Source: Prolixibacteraceae bacterium (lineage in GTDB: Bacteria; Bacteroidota; Bacteroidia; Bacteroidales; Prolixibacteraceae). Taken from it: 12,748 bases of DNA. Below are positions 1 through 8,558 of the stretch, piece by piece (within the stretch, counting starts at the first letter, position 1; each line of letters begins with the position of its first letter). Where the stretch lies: assembly GCA_016930735.1 (NCBI GenBank), contig JAFGGF010000395.1, forward strand, positions 1-12,748, written 5' to 3'. The notes beneath the pieces are model-generated. The model saw only the letters and a program-made list of their open reading frames with translations, was not told the DNA's origin and made no database searches. The translations under genes and the position numbers were made by a program.

Positions 1-3000
1 GCAGCATCGTATATGAGTTACATGTTTAGTGAGGTAGCCTGTATCTACCCGATCACGCCTTCGTCAACCATGGCGGAATATGTTGACGAATGGGCAGCAT
101 TTGGAAAGAAAAATATGTTCGGAAGGCCGGTAAGGCTTGCCGAAATGCAAAGTGAAGGGGGTGCTGCCGGTGCTGTTCACGGAGCATTACAATCAGGTGC
201 ATTAACTTCAACATACACAGCATCGCAGGGTTTACTGCTGATGATCCCGAATATGTACAAAATTGCCGGTGAATTACTTCCCACAGTTTTCCATGTAAGT
301 GCCCGTGCCATTGCAGGGCATGCGCTTTCAATTTTTGGCGACCACAGCGATATTTACTCAGCCCGTCAGACAGGATTTGCCATGCTGGCATCCGGTTCGG
401 TACAGGAAGAAATGGACCTTGCCGGTGTTGCACATCTTGCTACCATTAAATCAAGGGTTCCGTTTGTTGCTTTCTTTGATGGATTCCGTACTTCACATGA
501 GGTTCAGAAAATTGAAGCCATTGATATGGAAGATATGAAACCGCTGGTTGACATGAAGGCACTTCAGGAATTCCGCGACAGGGCTTTGAACCCGGAACAT
601 CCGCTAACCCGTGGTACTGCCCAGAACCCGGATATTTTCTTCCAGGCTAAAGAATCATCAAACAAATTTTATGACGCAGTACCCGATATCGTTGCCGATT
701 ACATGGATAAAATCAGCGCAATTACCGGCAGAAAATATCGTCCGTTCGATTATTACGGAGCTCCTGATGCTGAAAACATTATTATTGCAATGGGTTCGGT
801 AACAGAAACCATTAAAGAAACCATTGATTATTTAAATGCACAAGGCAAAAAAGTCGGGATGATTTCTGTTCATCTTTTCCGTCCGTTCTCAGCCAAACAT
901 TTTGCTGAAGCACTTCCTGAAACAGTAAAACGTATTGCTGTCCTCGACCGTGCCAAAGAACCAGGAGCACCAGGCGAACCTCTGTTTATGGACATTCAGT
1001 CGCACTTTTTTGGAAAGGAAAATGCACCACTTATTGTAGGCGGACGTTATGGTTTAGGGTCAAAAGACACTACTCCTTCACAAATTCTTTCGGTTTATGA
1101 AAACCTTGAAATGAATGAACCAAAAGGGGGATTTACTATTGGAATTGTTGACGACGTAACTTTTAAATCACTTCCTCTGAAAGAAGAAGTAAATATGACT
1201 CCCGAAGGAACTTACCAGGCTAAATTTTATGGTTTGGGTTCCGACGGTACAGTCGGTGCAAATAAAAACTCGATCAAAATTATCGGTGAAGCTACTGATA
1301 AATATTGCCAGGGTTATTTTCAATACGACTCTAAAAAATCGGGTGGTTTTACCTGTTCGCACCTTCGTTTTGGCGATAAACCGATTCGTTCGACCTATTT
1401 TGTAACAACTCCTGATTTTGTTGCATGCCATGTTCCTGCATACATTCATCAATATGATGTATTAAAAGGTTTGAAAAAAGGTGGTTCATTCCTTCTGAAT
1501 TCAATCTGGGATGAAGAAAAGACAAAAGAAGAGCTTCCAGATGCAATGAAAAAATACCTGGCTGTCAACGATATTAAATTTTATATTATTAATGGCACAA
1601 AACTGGGTGAAGACATCGGCCTCGGAACCAGGACCAACACCATCATGCAGTCGGCTTTCTTTAACATCACCAGGGTGATCCCTTACGAAATGGCAGTTGA
1701 TGAAATGAAAAAAGCCATTGTTAAATCGTATGGCCGCAAGGGTGAAAAAATTGTAAACATGAACTATGCTGCTGTTGAAGCAGGTGGTGTCCATGTAAAA
1801 CAGGTTCAGGTTCCTGCTGAATGGAAAAACATTGATGTTAAACCGGTTGAAGCAAACCTAAACCGCCCTGAATATATTTCCGGAATTGTTGATGTTATTA
1901 ATGCTCAAAAAGGAGACGACCTGCCTGTTTCATCTTTTACAGGTGCTGAAGACGGTGCATTCCAACCGGGTACGGCAAAGTATGAAAAACGTGGAATTGC
2001 AGTTAATGTACCTGAATGGCAACCTGACAATTGTATCCAGTGTAACCAGTGTGCCTATGTTTGTCCTCATGCTGCTATCCGCCCGTTCCTGTTAACCGAT
2101 GAAGAATATGAAGCTGCACCGGAAGGAACTGTAGTTAAAAAAGCAACTCCAACCAAAGTATTCGAAGGATTAAACTTTAAAATCCAGGTGAGTGTACTCG
2201 ACTGTACAGGTTGCGGAAACTGTGCCGATGTTTGTCCTTCAAAAGAAAAAGCATTAATCATGAAACCACTGGACACCCAGCGTGACGAAATTCTGAAATG
2301 GGAATACATGGTTAATGAGGTTTCGTTAAAAGAAAATGTGGTTGACAAAACAAAATCGGTTAAAAACTCACAGTTTGCCCAGCCATTGTTTGAATTTTCG
2401 GGAGCATGTGCAGGTTGCGGTGAAACACCTTATGTGAAGCTGATCACTCAACTTTATGGTGAAAGAATGATGGTAGCCAATGCAACCGGATGTTCTTCAA
2501 TTTATGGTGGTTCTGCACCTTCTACTCCATATTGTAAACATAAAAATTCAGGACATGGCCCGGCATGGGCAAATTCACTGTTCGAAGACAATGCCGAATA
2601 CGGATTCGGGTTTGCTGAAGGTATTTCTGCACAACGCGACCGTATTACAATGATCATGAATGAAGCTCTGTCTAACGGTGCAAGCGAAACTGAAAAAGAA
2701 GCTTTCGCTGAATGGATTGCCGGTAAAAACGATGCAGAAGCTTCGGTTATTGCCTCAGCCAAAGTCATTGAGGCTATCTCAAAAAGCGACAGCCAGTATG
2801 CAAAAGACATTGCTTCACTTAAACAATACCTCGTTAAAAAATCGATCTGGGTATTTGGTGGCGATGGCTGGGCTTACGATATCGGTTACGGTGGTTTGGA
2901 CCATGTAATGGCATCAGGACAGGATGTGAATGTACTGGTAATGGATACTGAAGTTTACTCAAATACCGGCGGGCAGTCGTCAAAATCAACGCCGGTTGGT

Positions 3001-3516
3001 GCTGTTGCAAAATTTGCTGCTTCAGGTAAAAAAATCCGTAAAAAAGACCTCGGTGCAATGATGATGTCATATGGTTATGTGTATGTTGCTCAGGTTGCTA
3101 TGGGTGCAAACAACAATCAGTACCTCAAAGCCTTAAAAGAAGCTGAAGCATATCCTGGCCCATCTATAATAATTGCCTATGCACCATGTATTAACCATGG
3201 ATTAAGGGCAAGCATGGGTAAAACGCAGGAAGAAGAGAAACGTGCAGTTGAATCAGGTTACTGGCACCTGTTCAGGTTTAACCCGATGCTGGAAGCCGAA
3301 GGCAAAAACCCGTTCCAGCTTGATTCCAAAGATCCTGACTGGAGTAAGTTCCAGGAATTCCTGAATGGCGAAGTACGTTATACTTCTTTGAAAAAATCGT
3401 TCCCTGAAACTGCTGATGAATTATTCCAAAGCGCTGAAGATAATGCCAAATGGCGTTATAATTCTTACAAACGTATGGCTGCTATGGATTATTCACCGGT
3501 TGAATCGGAAGAATAA
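1..3516 (+). CDS. nifJ: Pyruvate:ferredoxin (flavodoxin) oxidoreductase, 5'-truncated by the window
   Basis: This cytoplasmic enzyme oxidatively decarboxylates pyruvate with CoA to acetyl-CoA and CO2, passing electrons to ferredoxin or flavodoxin. The reading frame is open from base 1 and encodes 1171 residues. The family is about 1170-1200 residues long, so only about 20 N-terminal residues are missing; the ATG at 13 is internal. Domain order is canonical (numbering from base 1): the pyruvate-binding loop IYPITPSS near residue 17, the SARAIAGH segment with the conserved Arg near 100, a two-[4Fe-4S] ferredoxin domain with CxxCxxCxxxCP starting at Cys678 and a second set starting at Cys735, the proximal-cluster motif CAGCGE at 803, and the thiamine-diphosphate motif GDGWAYDIGYGG near 955 followed by EVYSNTGGQSSKSTP. 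All visible cluster cysteines are intact. A terminator lies 25 bp after the stop, so the gene ends its transcription unit. The identification is very secure; the preferred electron acceptor cannot be read from the sequence. Confidence 0.97.
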   Translation, partial: AASYMSYMFSEVACIYPITPSSTMAEYVDEWAAFGKKNMFGRPVRLAEMQSEGGAAGAVHGALQSGALTSTYTASQGLLLMIPNMYKIAGELLPTVFHVSARAIAGHALSIFGDHSDIYSARQTGFAMLASGSVQEEMDLAGVAHLATIKSRVPFVAFFDGFRTSHEVQKIEAIDMEDMKPLVDMKALQEFRDRALNPEHPLTRGTAQNPDIFFQAKESSNKFYDAVPDIVADYMDKISAITGRKYRPFDYYGAPDAENIIIAMGSVTETIKETIDYLNAQGKKVGMISVHLFRPFSAKHFAEALPETVKRIAVLDRAKEPGAPGEPLFMDIQSHFFGKENAPLIVGGRYGLGSKDTTPSQILSVYENLEMNEPKGGFTIGIVDDVTFKSLPLKEEVNMTPEGTYQAKFYGLGSDGTVGANKNSIKIIGEATDKYCQGYFQYDSKKSGGFTCSHLRFGDKPIRSTYFVTTPDFVACHVPAYIHQYDVLKGLKKGGSFLLNSIWDEEKTKEELPDAMKKYLAVNDIKFYIINGTKLGEDIGLGTRTNTIMQSAFFNITRVIPYEMAVDEMKKAIVKSYGRKGEKIVNMNYAAVEAGGVHVKQVQVPAEWKNIDVKPVEANLNRPEYISGIVDVINAQKGDDLPVSSFTGAEDGAFQPGTAKYEKRGIAVNVPEWQPDNCIQCNQCAYVCPHAAIRPFLLTDEEYEAAPEGTVVKKATPTKVFEGLNFKIQVSVLDCTGCGNCADVCPSKEKALIMKPLDTQRDEILKWEYMVNEVSLKENVVDKTKSVKNSQFAQPLFEFSGACAGCGETPYVKLITQLYGERMMVANATGCSSIYGGSAPSTPYCKHKNSGHGPAWANSLFEDNAEYGFGFAEGISAQRDRITMIMNEALSNGASETEKEAFAEWIAGKNDAEASVIASAKVIEAISKSDSQYAKDIASLKQYLVKKSIWVFGGDGWAYDIGYGGLDHVMASGQDVNVLVMDTEVYSNTGGQSSKSTPVGAVAKFAASGKKIRKKDLGAMMMSYGYVYVAQVAMGANNNQYLKALKEAEAYPGPSIIIAYAPCINHGLRASMGKTQEEEKRAVESGYWHLFRFNPMLEAEGKNPFQLDSKDPDWSKFQEFLNGEVRYTSLKKSFPETADELFQSAEDNAKWRYNSYKRMAAMDYSPVESEE

Positions 3517-3540
3517 AAAACCTTTTATATAATTTCTGAA

Positions 3541-3569
3541 GCCGTGCCTTTTAGGGTGCGGCTTTTTTT
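3541..3569 (+). terminator. Rho-independent terminator after nifJ
   Basis: An 8-bp stem with two G-T wobbles (GCCGTGCC paired with GGGTGCGGC-side bases, 3541-3562) encloses a short T/A-rich loop and is followed at once by seven T residues (3563-3569). It lies 25 bp after the nifJ stop codon, the expected place for an intrinsic terminator on the plus strand. Confidence 0.85.
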
Positions 3570-3632
3570 ATCATCTGAAAAATACAAGTAATTAAATTTA
3601 ATCAGTTTACCGGTTCTTTATCAGAATGCAAT

Positions 3633-3658
3633 TAAATTTGTTTTTAAATTTAAATTTG
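3633..3658 (+). promoter_or_regulatory. Two candidate Bacteroidota -7 elements upstream of the CPBP-like gene
   Basis: TAAATTTG occurs twice, at 3633-3640 and 3651-3658. Both copies match the Bacteroidota primary-sigma -7 consensus TAnnTTTG exactly. They lie 35 and 17 bp before the ATG at 3675 and downstream of the nifJ terminator, where a new promoter is needed. No convincing -33 TTTG sits at the usual spacing, and the surroundings are very AT-rich, so chance matches are possible. Confidence 0.35.
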
Positions 3659-3674
3659 AATAACCATTAAAAGA

Positions 3675-4451
3675 ATGAAAGCTGTCAGACTATTTTCCCG
3701 CCCCAGGTTTTTGGTAGCCATGCTCCTTCTTTCATATTTACTTTTCTCTTACTATGCACTGGGAGGATGGTGGAACTCTTCTGTTGGCACAGTCCTGATC
3801 CTGTTTTTCAGTTACAGGTTATGGAATAAAGATTACTTAAAAATTACCGGATTAAAAGTTTCATTAAAATCTGTTATATTCAGTTTTTTATCGCTTACCT
3901 TTTTTTTGATTGCATTTTATTTTCTGATCCTTGTTATCGCAGGTAAAAATCAGGTAGTAATTTCGTTAACCAATTGGCAGAGTTATTACCATACTTTTTT
4001 CTATACTTTAAACGAAGAAATAATTTTAGGAGCCATTGTTATAAATATGGCTGTTTTAAAGTTAAAAATGAAACCAATTGTAGTTTCTGTTGTCCTGGCA
4101 ATTATTTTCTCATCGATCCATTTTATATTTTACAAATGGGTTTTCCTGAATAGGGGTACCATTGGGATTTTAACACTTACTACTTTGTTTTTCGTAGGAA
4201 TTTTAAGGAACAACCTGATCATTAAAACCGGCCATATCGGTTATTCATGGGCACTGCATTTTTCATGGATGGTAATTATGTTTGGACTGTTTCATTCTTA
4301 TTTGGATTCGGGTGAAAAGTTACTTGAATATGAACGTTTTAATTTATATCTGGGCTCAAAAGGAATGCTGATTTTATCGTTTTTGGGTGCAATTCTGAGT
4401 TTCCTTTTTATTATCAATCAAAAGAAAATTTCCATAAAACTGCCCGGTTGA
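3675..4451 (+). CDS. CPBP/CAAX-protease-like integral membrane protein with divergent active-site motifs
   Basis: This 258-residue polytopic membrane protein has about seven or eight hydrophobic segments (for example residues 11-30, 36-48, 66-90, 115-130, 134-153, 163-180, 190-206 and 229-247). The arrangement matches CPBP intramembrane metalloproteases (Abi/CAAX prenyl protease 2-like). Motif 1 is present as Glu114-Glu115 but reads EEIILG, so the family Arg (EExxxR) is Gly119. Motif 2 is present as FSSIH (Phe145, His149). Motif 3 keeps His195 (HFSWM), but the fourth position after it, normally Asn or Asp, is Met199. Both glutamates and both histidines survive, so metal binding remains possible, while the substrate or activity may have changed. 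Known CPBP members process prenylated proteins, peptides or bacteriocins; no such partner gene lies nearby. The start has no Shine-Dalgarno, as is usual in this group. The family call is good; its function is unknown. Confidence 0.72.
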   Translation: MKAVRLFSRPRFLVAMLLLSYLLFSYYALGGWWNSSVGTVLILFFSYRLWNKDYLKITGLKVSLKSVIFSFLSLTFFLIAFYFLILVIAGKNQVVISLTNWQSYYHTFFYTLNEEIILGAIVINMAVLKLKMKPIVVSVVLAIIFSSIHFIFYKWVFLNRGTIGILTLTTLFFVGILRNNLIIKTGHIGYSWALHFSWMVIMFGLFHSYLDSGEKLLEYERFNLYLGSKGMLILSFLGAILSFLFIINQKKISIKLPG

Positions 4452-4562
4452 AATTTCAGCATAAAAAATCAGAAAATAAATTGAAAAATAAATAACTCTA
4501 ACCGGAAAATAAATCAGATAAAAACATGGATGGATGGTATAATTATTGTTTAACTTCAGGGC

Positions 4563-5099
4563 ATGAAAAAAACCGGATACATTCTGATACTTTTAACAAT
4601 CCTTTTTTCAGGAGGGTGCAATTCATACAATTATATTTACGATAACAGTAGCCGCGAAAGGCAACATGAATTACAGAATAAAAGGGTAGGAAATGCCTGT
4701 GGTGACGTTTTCCTGGTTTTTGGTTCTATCCTTTTTGAAGCTACAACCGGTGTTTATGTAGGATACATGCCTGAAGGTCAAAATTTTAGAAGGATTAAAC
4801 TGGTCAATCCAACTTCCGATACTCTGTATGTAAATATGCTGACTGATCTTTACTGGGATAATGAAAACTATTGTGATTTTATGGATATAAGGATTCCACC
4901 CGGAGAAAAATGCAGGCTTCTTTTACCCATTGATGCAAACTATAATATTTATTTCGGGGCTACGGAGAATCCGGAAGAAGACAAACTCCTTGAATTTAAT
5001 ACATCTTTGGTAAGGAAAGTAAAACTGATTCCCATGACCCTGAACGATTCAATATTTATAGATAAAATTCCCGAATTACCGGGTTTAAATAACCAATAA
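4563..5099 (+). CDS. Unrecognised small lipoprotein
   Basis: I do not recognise this 178-residue protein. The N-terminus (two lysines, a hydrophobic stretch at residues 5-15, then FSGGC with Cys19) is a type II signal peptide, so the mature protein should be a lipid-anchored lipoprotein. No run of acidic residues follows the cysteine, so there is no obvious Bacteroidota surface-export signal and a periplasm-facing location is more likely. After a low-complexity linker (residues 20-40, rich in Asn, Tyr, Arg and Gln) comes a hydrophobic patch at about 49-65. The rest, from about residue 77, is mostly beta-like with polar alternation, compatible with a small beta-sandwich, and has no visible catalytic motif. 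The gene starts 111 bp after the membrane-protein gene and ends 59 bp before the NIPSNAP gene, all on the same strand. Co-transcription is possible but unproven. Confidence 0.7.
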   Translation: MKKTGYILILLTILFSGGCNSYNYIYDNSSRERQHELQNKRVGNACGDVFLVFGSILFEATTGVYVGYMPEGQNFRRIKLVNPTSDTLYVNMLTDLYWDNENYCDFMDIRIPPGEKCRLLLPIDANYNIYFGATENPEEDKLLEFNTSLVRKVKLIPMTLNDSIFIDKIPELPGLNNQ

Positions 5100-5127
5100 T
5101 TCAGTAAAGGTTTCAAAATAAATTAGT

Positions 5128-5135
5128 ATTTTTCC
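5128..5135 (+). promoter_or_regulatory. Candidate -7 element before the NIPSNAP gene
   Basis: TATTTTTC matches 7 of 8 positions of the Bacteroidota -7 element TAnnTTTG and sits 23 bp before the ATG at 5159, a usual distance in this phylum. No clear -33 TTTG is visible. The call is weak. Confidence 0.25.
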
Positions 5136-5158
5136 TACAAACAACTTAACTGAATTCT

Positions 5159-5932
5159 ATGAAAAGAAGGTCATTTATAAAAGGATCGGCAGCAATTGCA
5201 GCTACAGCAACAGTAAATCCGCTGGTTGCCGGACAAACAAATTCTGATATTAAAAATATTTATGAATTAAGAGAATATCATTTTTCAGGAAGTGGCGGAA
5301 CAGGGCAATTGAAATCCTATTTGGTTGAGGCTCTTATTCCCTTCATGAACAAAAAAGGGATAAAAGTTGGTGCATTTGGTGAGTACAGCCTTGAAGAACC
5401 GCCTACACAGTATTTACTTTTTGTATATCCCGACTTTAAGGCTTTTTTTGAAATCCGGAACGAAACTGACACAGATAAAGAATACCAACAGGCAGCAGAA
5501 ACATATCTTAAATCAGATCCGTCAAAACCGGTTTTTGAAAGATATGAAACTTACCTGATGGAAGCATTTGAAGGAATACCGCAATTAAAGGTTCCTGATA
5601 AAAGCCGGGGATTATTTGAATGGCGAACCTATGAAAGTTATAACGAAGATGCAGGGAAAAGAAAAATTGAAATGTTCAACAAGGAAGAACTTCCCTTATT
5701 TGAAAAAGTAGGATTGCACCCTGTATTCTTCGGGAAGATACTGGCAGGGAAAAAAATGCCTGCACTATCTTACCTTCTATGGTTTAAGGATATGGAAGAA
5801 AGGACAACCAACTGGGGAAAATTCACTTCGAGCCCAGAATGGAACACAATGAGGAACAAAACTGAATATGCAAATACAGTCAGCAAAGTGAATAAAAAAT
5901 TCCTGATCCCGCTTGATTATTCACAGATATAA
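5159..5932 (+). CDS. Tat-exported NIPSNAP-family protein
   Basis: This 257-residue protein begins with a twin-arginine signal: Arg3-Arg4-Ser-Phe-Ile-Lys, then an Ala/Thr-rich hydrophobic region to about residue 24 with a likely cleavage site after Val-Ala-Gly. It should therefore be exported folded to the periplasm. The mature part holds two ferredoxin-like dimeric alpha/beta-barrel repeats of NIPSNAP type. The first (about 33-135) begins IYELREYHF. The second (about 150-255) begins LFEWRTYES and contains LPLFEKVGLHPVFFG, a SYLLWFKDMEER strand/helix, SSPEW and the closing FLIPLDYS, all typical of the family. In bacteria these Tat-signal double-NIPSNAP proteins usually have no assigned function; the fold is shared with small-ligand-binding and monooxygenase-like proteins. 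A decayed sulfatase end lies just downstream on the other strand. The family call is confident; the function is unknown. Confidence 0.88.
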   Translation: MKRRSFIKGSAAIAATATVNPLVAGQTNSDIKNIYELREYHFSGSGGTGQLKSYLVEALIPFMNKKGIKVGAFGEYSLEEPPTQYLLFVYPDFKAFFEIRNETDTDKEYQQAAETYLKSDPSKPVFERYETYLMEAFEGIPQLKVPDKSRGLFEWRTYESYNEDAGKRKIEMFNKEELPLFEKVGLHPVFFGKILAGKKMPALSYLLWFKDMEERTTNWGKFTSSPEWNTMRNKTEYANTVSKVNKKFLIPLDYSQI

Positions 5933-5980
5933 AACGATCAGGTGGTTAACCGAATATTTCCAAAGAAGAGCTAAGCATTT

Positions 5981-6262
5981 TTAATCCCTCTGGCGATAGT
6001 TACTTGAATCAGGTTCGGCAGGGATAAAAGATTTTGCCAGTTTATAACTGTCGCCGTATTTTTCCATCAGTTTGTCTAGGCGATCATGTAATTCAGCCTT
6101 TACATTGGCGTAACCGGGATCGTTATAAACATTTTTCATTTCCAGCGGGTCTTACTGCATATCAAACAATTCCCATTCATCAATATCGTAATAAAAATGA
6201 ATCAGTTTATAACAGTGGGTGGTAATTCCGTAACGACGTTTTTTATAATGCCAGCCCGGAGT
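5981..6262 (-). pseudogene. Sulfatase C-terminal remnant with an in-frame stop
   Basis: Read on the minus strand, one frame from about 6262 down to the TAA at 5981-5983 gives the typical C-terminal end of a Bacteroidota arylsulfatase: PGWHYKKRRYGITT, then YKLIHFYYDIDEWELFDMQ, a stop codon, and DPLEMKNVYNDPGYANVKAE, continuing as a helix ending LMEKYGDSYKLAKSF. The family normally reads LYDLxKDPxEMxNLY, so the TAA at 6152-6154 replaces a codon between Gln and Asp-Pro, most simply AAA (Lys) to TAA. A second stop (6263-6265) lies right above the recognisable part, and nothing like the catalytic N-terminal half (Cys/Ser-x-Pro-x-Arg) is present in the window. What remains is about 94 codons of a normally 450-550-residue exported enzyme that removes sulfate esters from glycans or other substrates. 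It is almost certainly a non-functional relic of a deleted gene. Confidence 0.82.
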
Positions 6263-6537
6263 TTATATTTATCAGTTGGGGTACAAGACCGGTATTGCTC
6301 AAAAAAAATGTTGGTAGTAAAACATTAATACCGGCAAACCCAATTAACCTGGAATCATAATAAATTTGACTTTATATTGGAAATTTGCCTGATAAACTTG
6401 GTCATCGCTCATTATAAATAAAAAATTCATCCACTGTATACTTGTACAGGGAAAAAGAAAAATGGGCTAAAAATTAAAGAAATTAAAGAAAAAAGTTATT
6501 TTTAAAACATATTTTCCAATCAAAATTAAATATCATT
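6263..6537. other. Non-coding spacer between the sulfatase remnant and the M14 pair
   Basis: I see no gene here in either direction: every frame is broken by stops. It holds a small inverted repeat (CTGTA at 6434-6438, TACAG at 6445-6449, 6-nt spacer) overlapping TATACTTG (6437-6444), a 7-of-8 match to the -7 consensus. A purine-rich stretch with repeated TTAAAGAAA units (about 6473-6495) comes just before the M14-like gene. The promoter of the M14 pair must lie here or just above, but I cannot fix it. Confidence 0.4.
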
Positions 6538-8556
6538 ATGCGTAAAAAACTAACTGTTTTTTTGACGGTGCTGTTAAGTTTTCTTGTCCTGCAAGGATTT
6601 AACAGCTATGCTCAAAATAAAATAGCATTTACCAAATACCACAATTACAGTGAGGTTCAGGATGCTTTAAAATCGTTGGCAGATGCTAATCCGGCAATTG
6701 CAGAGCTACATAAAATTGCAGTAAGCCCGGGAGGGAAAGAGGTAACAATTCTGGAAATTGGTAAAAACCTGAAAGATAAACCTGCCGTTTTTATTGGGGC
6801 CAACTTCGAAGGGATCACTCCTGTTTCAACTGAAGGAGCCCTTTACCTGGCGAACCTTCTATTAAATTCGAAAGAAAATACTGAAAATGTTAAATGGTTT
6901 ATCCTGCCTCTTCCAAATCCTGATGCATCCGAAAATTATTTTTCATCGGTTGTCTATGAAAAATCTACCAATGATCAGAAACTGAATAAAGATATTGATG
7001 ACCAGGTAGATGAAGATGGATTTGAAGATTTAAACGGAGATGGTTTTATCACTCAAATGAGGGTAAAGGATCCGGAGGGAACTTACAAAATTTCACCAAA
7101 TGATCCAAGGATTATGGTCAGGGCTGATGCAGGGAAAGGTGAACGCGGTGAATACAAAATTTACATCGAAGGAATTGATAATGATGGAGATGGTGTTTAT
7201 AATGAAGATGAACCGGGAGGTATAAATGTTGGTATTAATTTCCCTCACCTTTTCGACCATAAAAATAAAGACGCAGGTATATATGCCGGAATAACCCCGG
7301 AAAGTTTTGCTGTTATGAAATTTATTTATGACCATCCTGAAATATCGATGATTGAGACCATCGGAACATCAGACTTTTGTATTGAACCGCCAAAGGGAGG
7401 CCGACGGGGCGGAGCCAATATGCAAAGTATTAAAATACCAAGGAGGTATGCAACCCAGTTTGGCGCCGATCCCGACAAAACCTACACAATGGATGAAATA
7501 ATTGAATTTGTAAAGCCTATGGTACCGGAAGGTATGGAAGTTACGGCATCGATGATTGCAGGATTCCTTGGATTAGGTGCTGCGGTAAATCCTCAGGATA
7601 ACGACCTTAAATTTTACTCCAAACTATCGGAAGATTACAAAGAATACCTGAAAGAAAAGAAATTTAATACCGAAAGGCTTGATCCTCCGCGTGATAAGGA
7701 TGGTTCGTTTGAACTCTGGGCATATTATCAGGTTGGTGTACCTTCTTTCAGCATGAATCTTTTCACTGTTCCGAAAGTAAAAGAAGAGAAAAAAGAAGAA
7801 GAAGGGCTTTCACTTGAGGAAGTTGAAAAAATGGAGGTGAAAGAATTTATTGCTTTGGGTGAGGAAAAAATTACTGCTTTCCTCAAAGCTAACAAAGCCC
7901 CGGAACAATTTTCAGCTAAAAGTATTATTGATATGATGAATTCAGGAAGGGTGACTCCCAAACAAATGGCAGGAATGATGAAAAATATGCCCAAACCTGT
8001 TAAAGAAGGGGAACTCAGTGAAAAAGACAAATCACTTCTGGCATACATCGACAAGGATCTTGGAGGAAAAGGATTTGCTGCATGGGAAAAATATCAGCAT
8101 CCCACTTTAGGTGAAGTTGAGATCGGTGGTTACCTTCCTTTTCTTGAAAGTACTCCTCCTGCTTCAATGATAGATTCTTTGTGTTCCGTTCAGATTCCCT
8201 GGCTGATCAAACTCTCTGAAAAACTTCCTGAAATAAAAATCCTTGATGAGAAAATTACAGACATGGGGTCAGGAATCTGGAAACTTGAACTTTTTGTTGA
8301 GAATAAAGGCTACCTCCCTTACCCTACATCGATGGGAGAAAGGAATAGCCAACCGGCTTCGGTAATTGTTCTGCTCGAAGGAAAAGACCTTGAATTTTTG
8401 GAAGGATACAGTCGTACACCACTTGGCAGCATTGGCGGAAACCAGGTCAAAAGGCTTACATGGATAATAAAAGCCGGTAAAACGAGCTCAATCACAGCAA
8501 AAATCGAATCAAAAAATGTTGGTTCTGATGTTAAACAAATTAAGATTGGAGGTTAA
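6538..8556 (+). CDS. Exported M14 carboxypeptidase-like protein lacking the catalytic residues (predicted pseudoenzyme)
   Basis: This 672-residue protein starts with a signal peptide (residues 1-25, cleavage likely after Ser-Tyr-Ala). It then aligns along its length with the intact peptidase encoded next to it, but each active-site position is changed. The zinc motif HxxE is E91-G-I-T94, so both His and Glu are gone. The NPDG turn is NPDA (127-130). The substrate-binding NRN is GIN, with Arg replaced by Ile233. The third zinc ligand His is Gly276, and the catalytic Glu is Asn407. Asp-rich Ca2+-binding-like loops are kept at 152-169 and 214-225. Compared with its neighbour it has extra sequence at about 285-395 and a Lys/Glu-rich helical insert at about 411-517. 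The C-terminal beta domain (519 onward, with HPTLGEVEIGG) is shared. Peptidase activity by the M14 mechanism is not expected; a binding, chaperone or regulatory role beside its partner is inferred. Confidence 0.85.
   Translation: MRKKLTVFLTVLLSFLVLQGFNSYAQNKIAFTKYHNYSEVQDALKSLADANPAIAELHKIAVSPGGKEVTILEIGKNLKDKPAVFIGANFEGITPVSTEGALYLANLLLNSKENTENVKWFILPLPNPDASENYFSSVVYEKSTNDQKLNKDIDDQVDEDGFEDLNGDGFITQMRVKDPEGTYKISPNDPRIMVRADAGKGERGEYKIYIEGIDNDGDGVYNEDEPGGINVGINFPHLFDHKNKDAGIYAGITPESFAVMKFIYDHPEISMIETIGTSDFCIEPPKGGRRGGANMQSIKIPRRYATQFGADPDKTYTMDEIIEFVKPMVPEGMEVTASMIAGFLGLGAAVNPQDNDLKFYSKLSEDYKEYLKEKKFNTERLDPPRDKDGSFELWAYYQVGVPSFSMNLFTVPKVKEEKKEEEGLSLEEVEKMEVKEFIALGEEKITAFLKANKAPEQFSAKSIIDMMNSGRVTPKQMAGMMKNMPKPVKEGELSEKDKSLLAYIDKDLGGKGFAAWEKYQHPTLGEVEIGGYLPFLESTPPASMIDSLCSVQIPWLIKLSEKLPEIKILDEKITDMGSGIWKLELFVENKGYLPYPTSMGERNSQPASVIVLLEGKDLEFLEGYSRTPLGSIGGNQVKRLTWIIKAGKTSSITAKIESKNVGSDVKQIKIGG
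8548..8552 (+). promoter_or_regulatory. Shine-Dalgarno GGAGG inside the end of the pseudo-M14 gene
   Basis: GGAGG lies 6 nt before the ATG at 8559 and within the last codons of the preceding gene. The other leaders in this window mostly lack such a site. With only 2 bp between the TAA and the ATG, this points to translational coupling of the two M14 genes and supports the chosen start. Confidence 0.75.
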
Positions 8557-8558
8557 TC

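Noticed and set aside
13..15. ATG at base 13 as the true start of nifJ
   Set aside because: The frame is open from base 1 and the family has about 20 more residues before this point, so the gene begins outside the window.
2502..2810. Long minus-strand open frames within nifJ and the M14 genes
   Set aside because: They are fully antisense to well-supported genes and their translations have no recognisable motif; they follow from codon bias of the real frames.
6034..6225. Plus-strand 63-codon open frame in the gap after the NIPSNAP gene
   Set aside because: It is the antisense shadow of the sulfatase remnant; its translation shows no family-like pattern while the minus strand reads as a clear sulfatase C-terminus.
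6345..6412. Short minus-strand frame beginning MSDDQVYQANFQYKVKF
   Set aside because: It is only about 22 codons before a stop, is very AT-rich and has no supporting homology that I can recognise.
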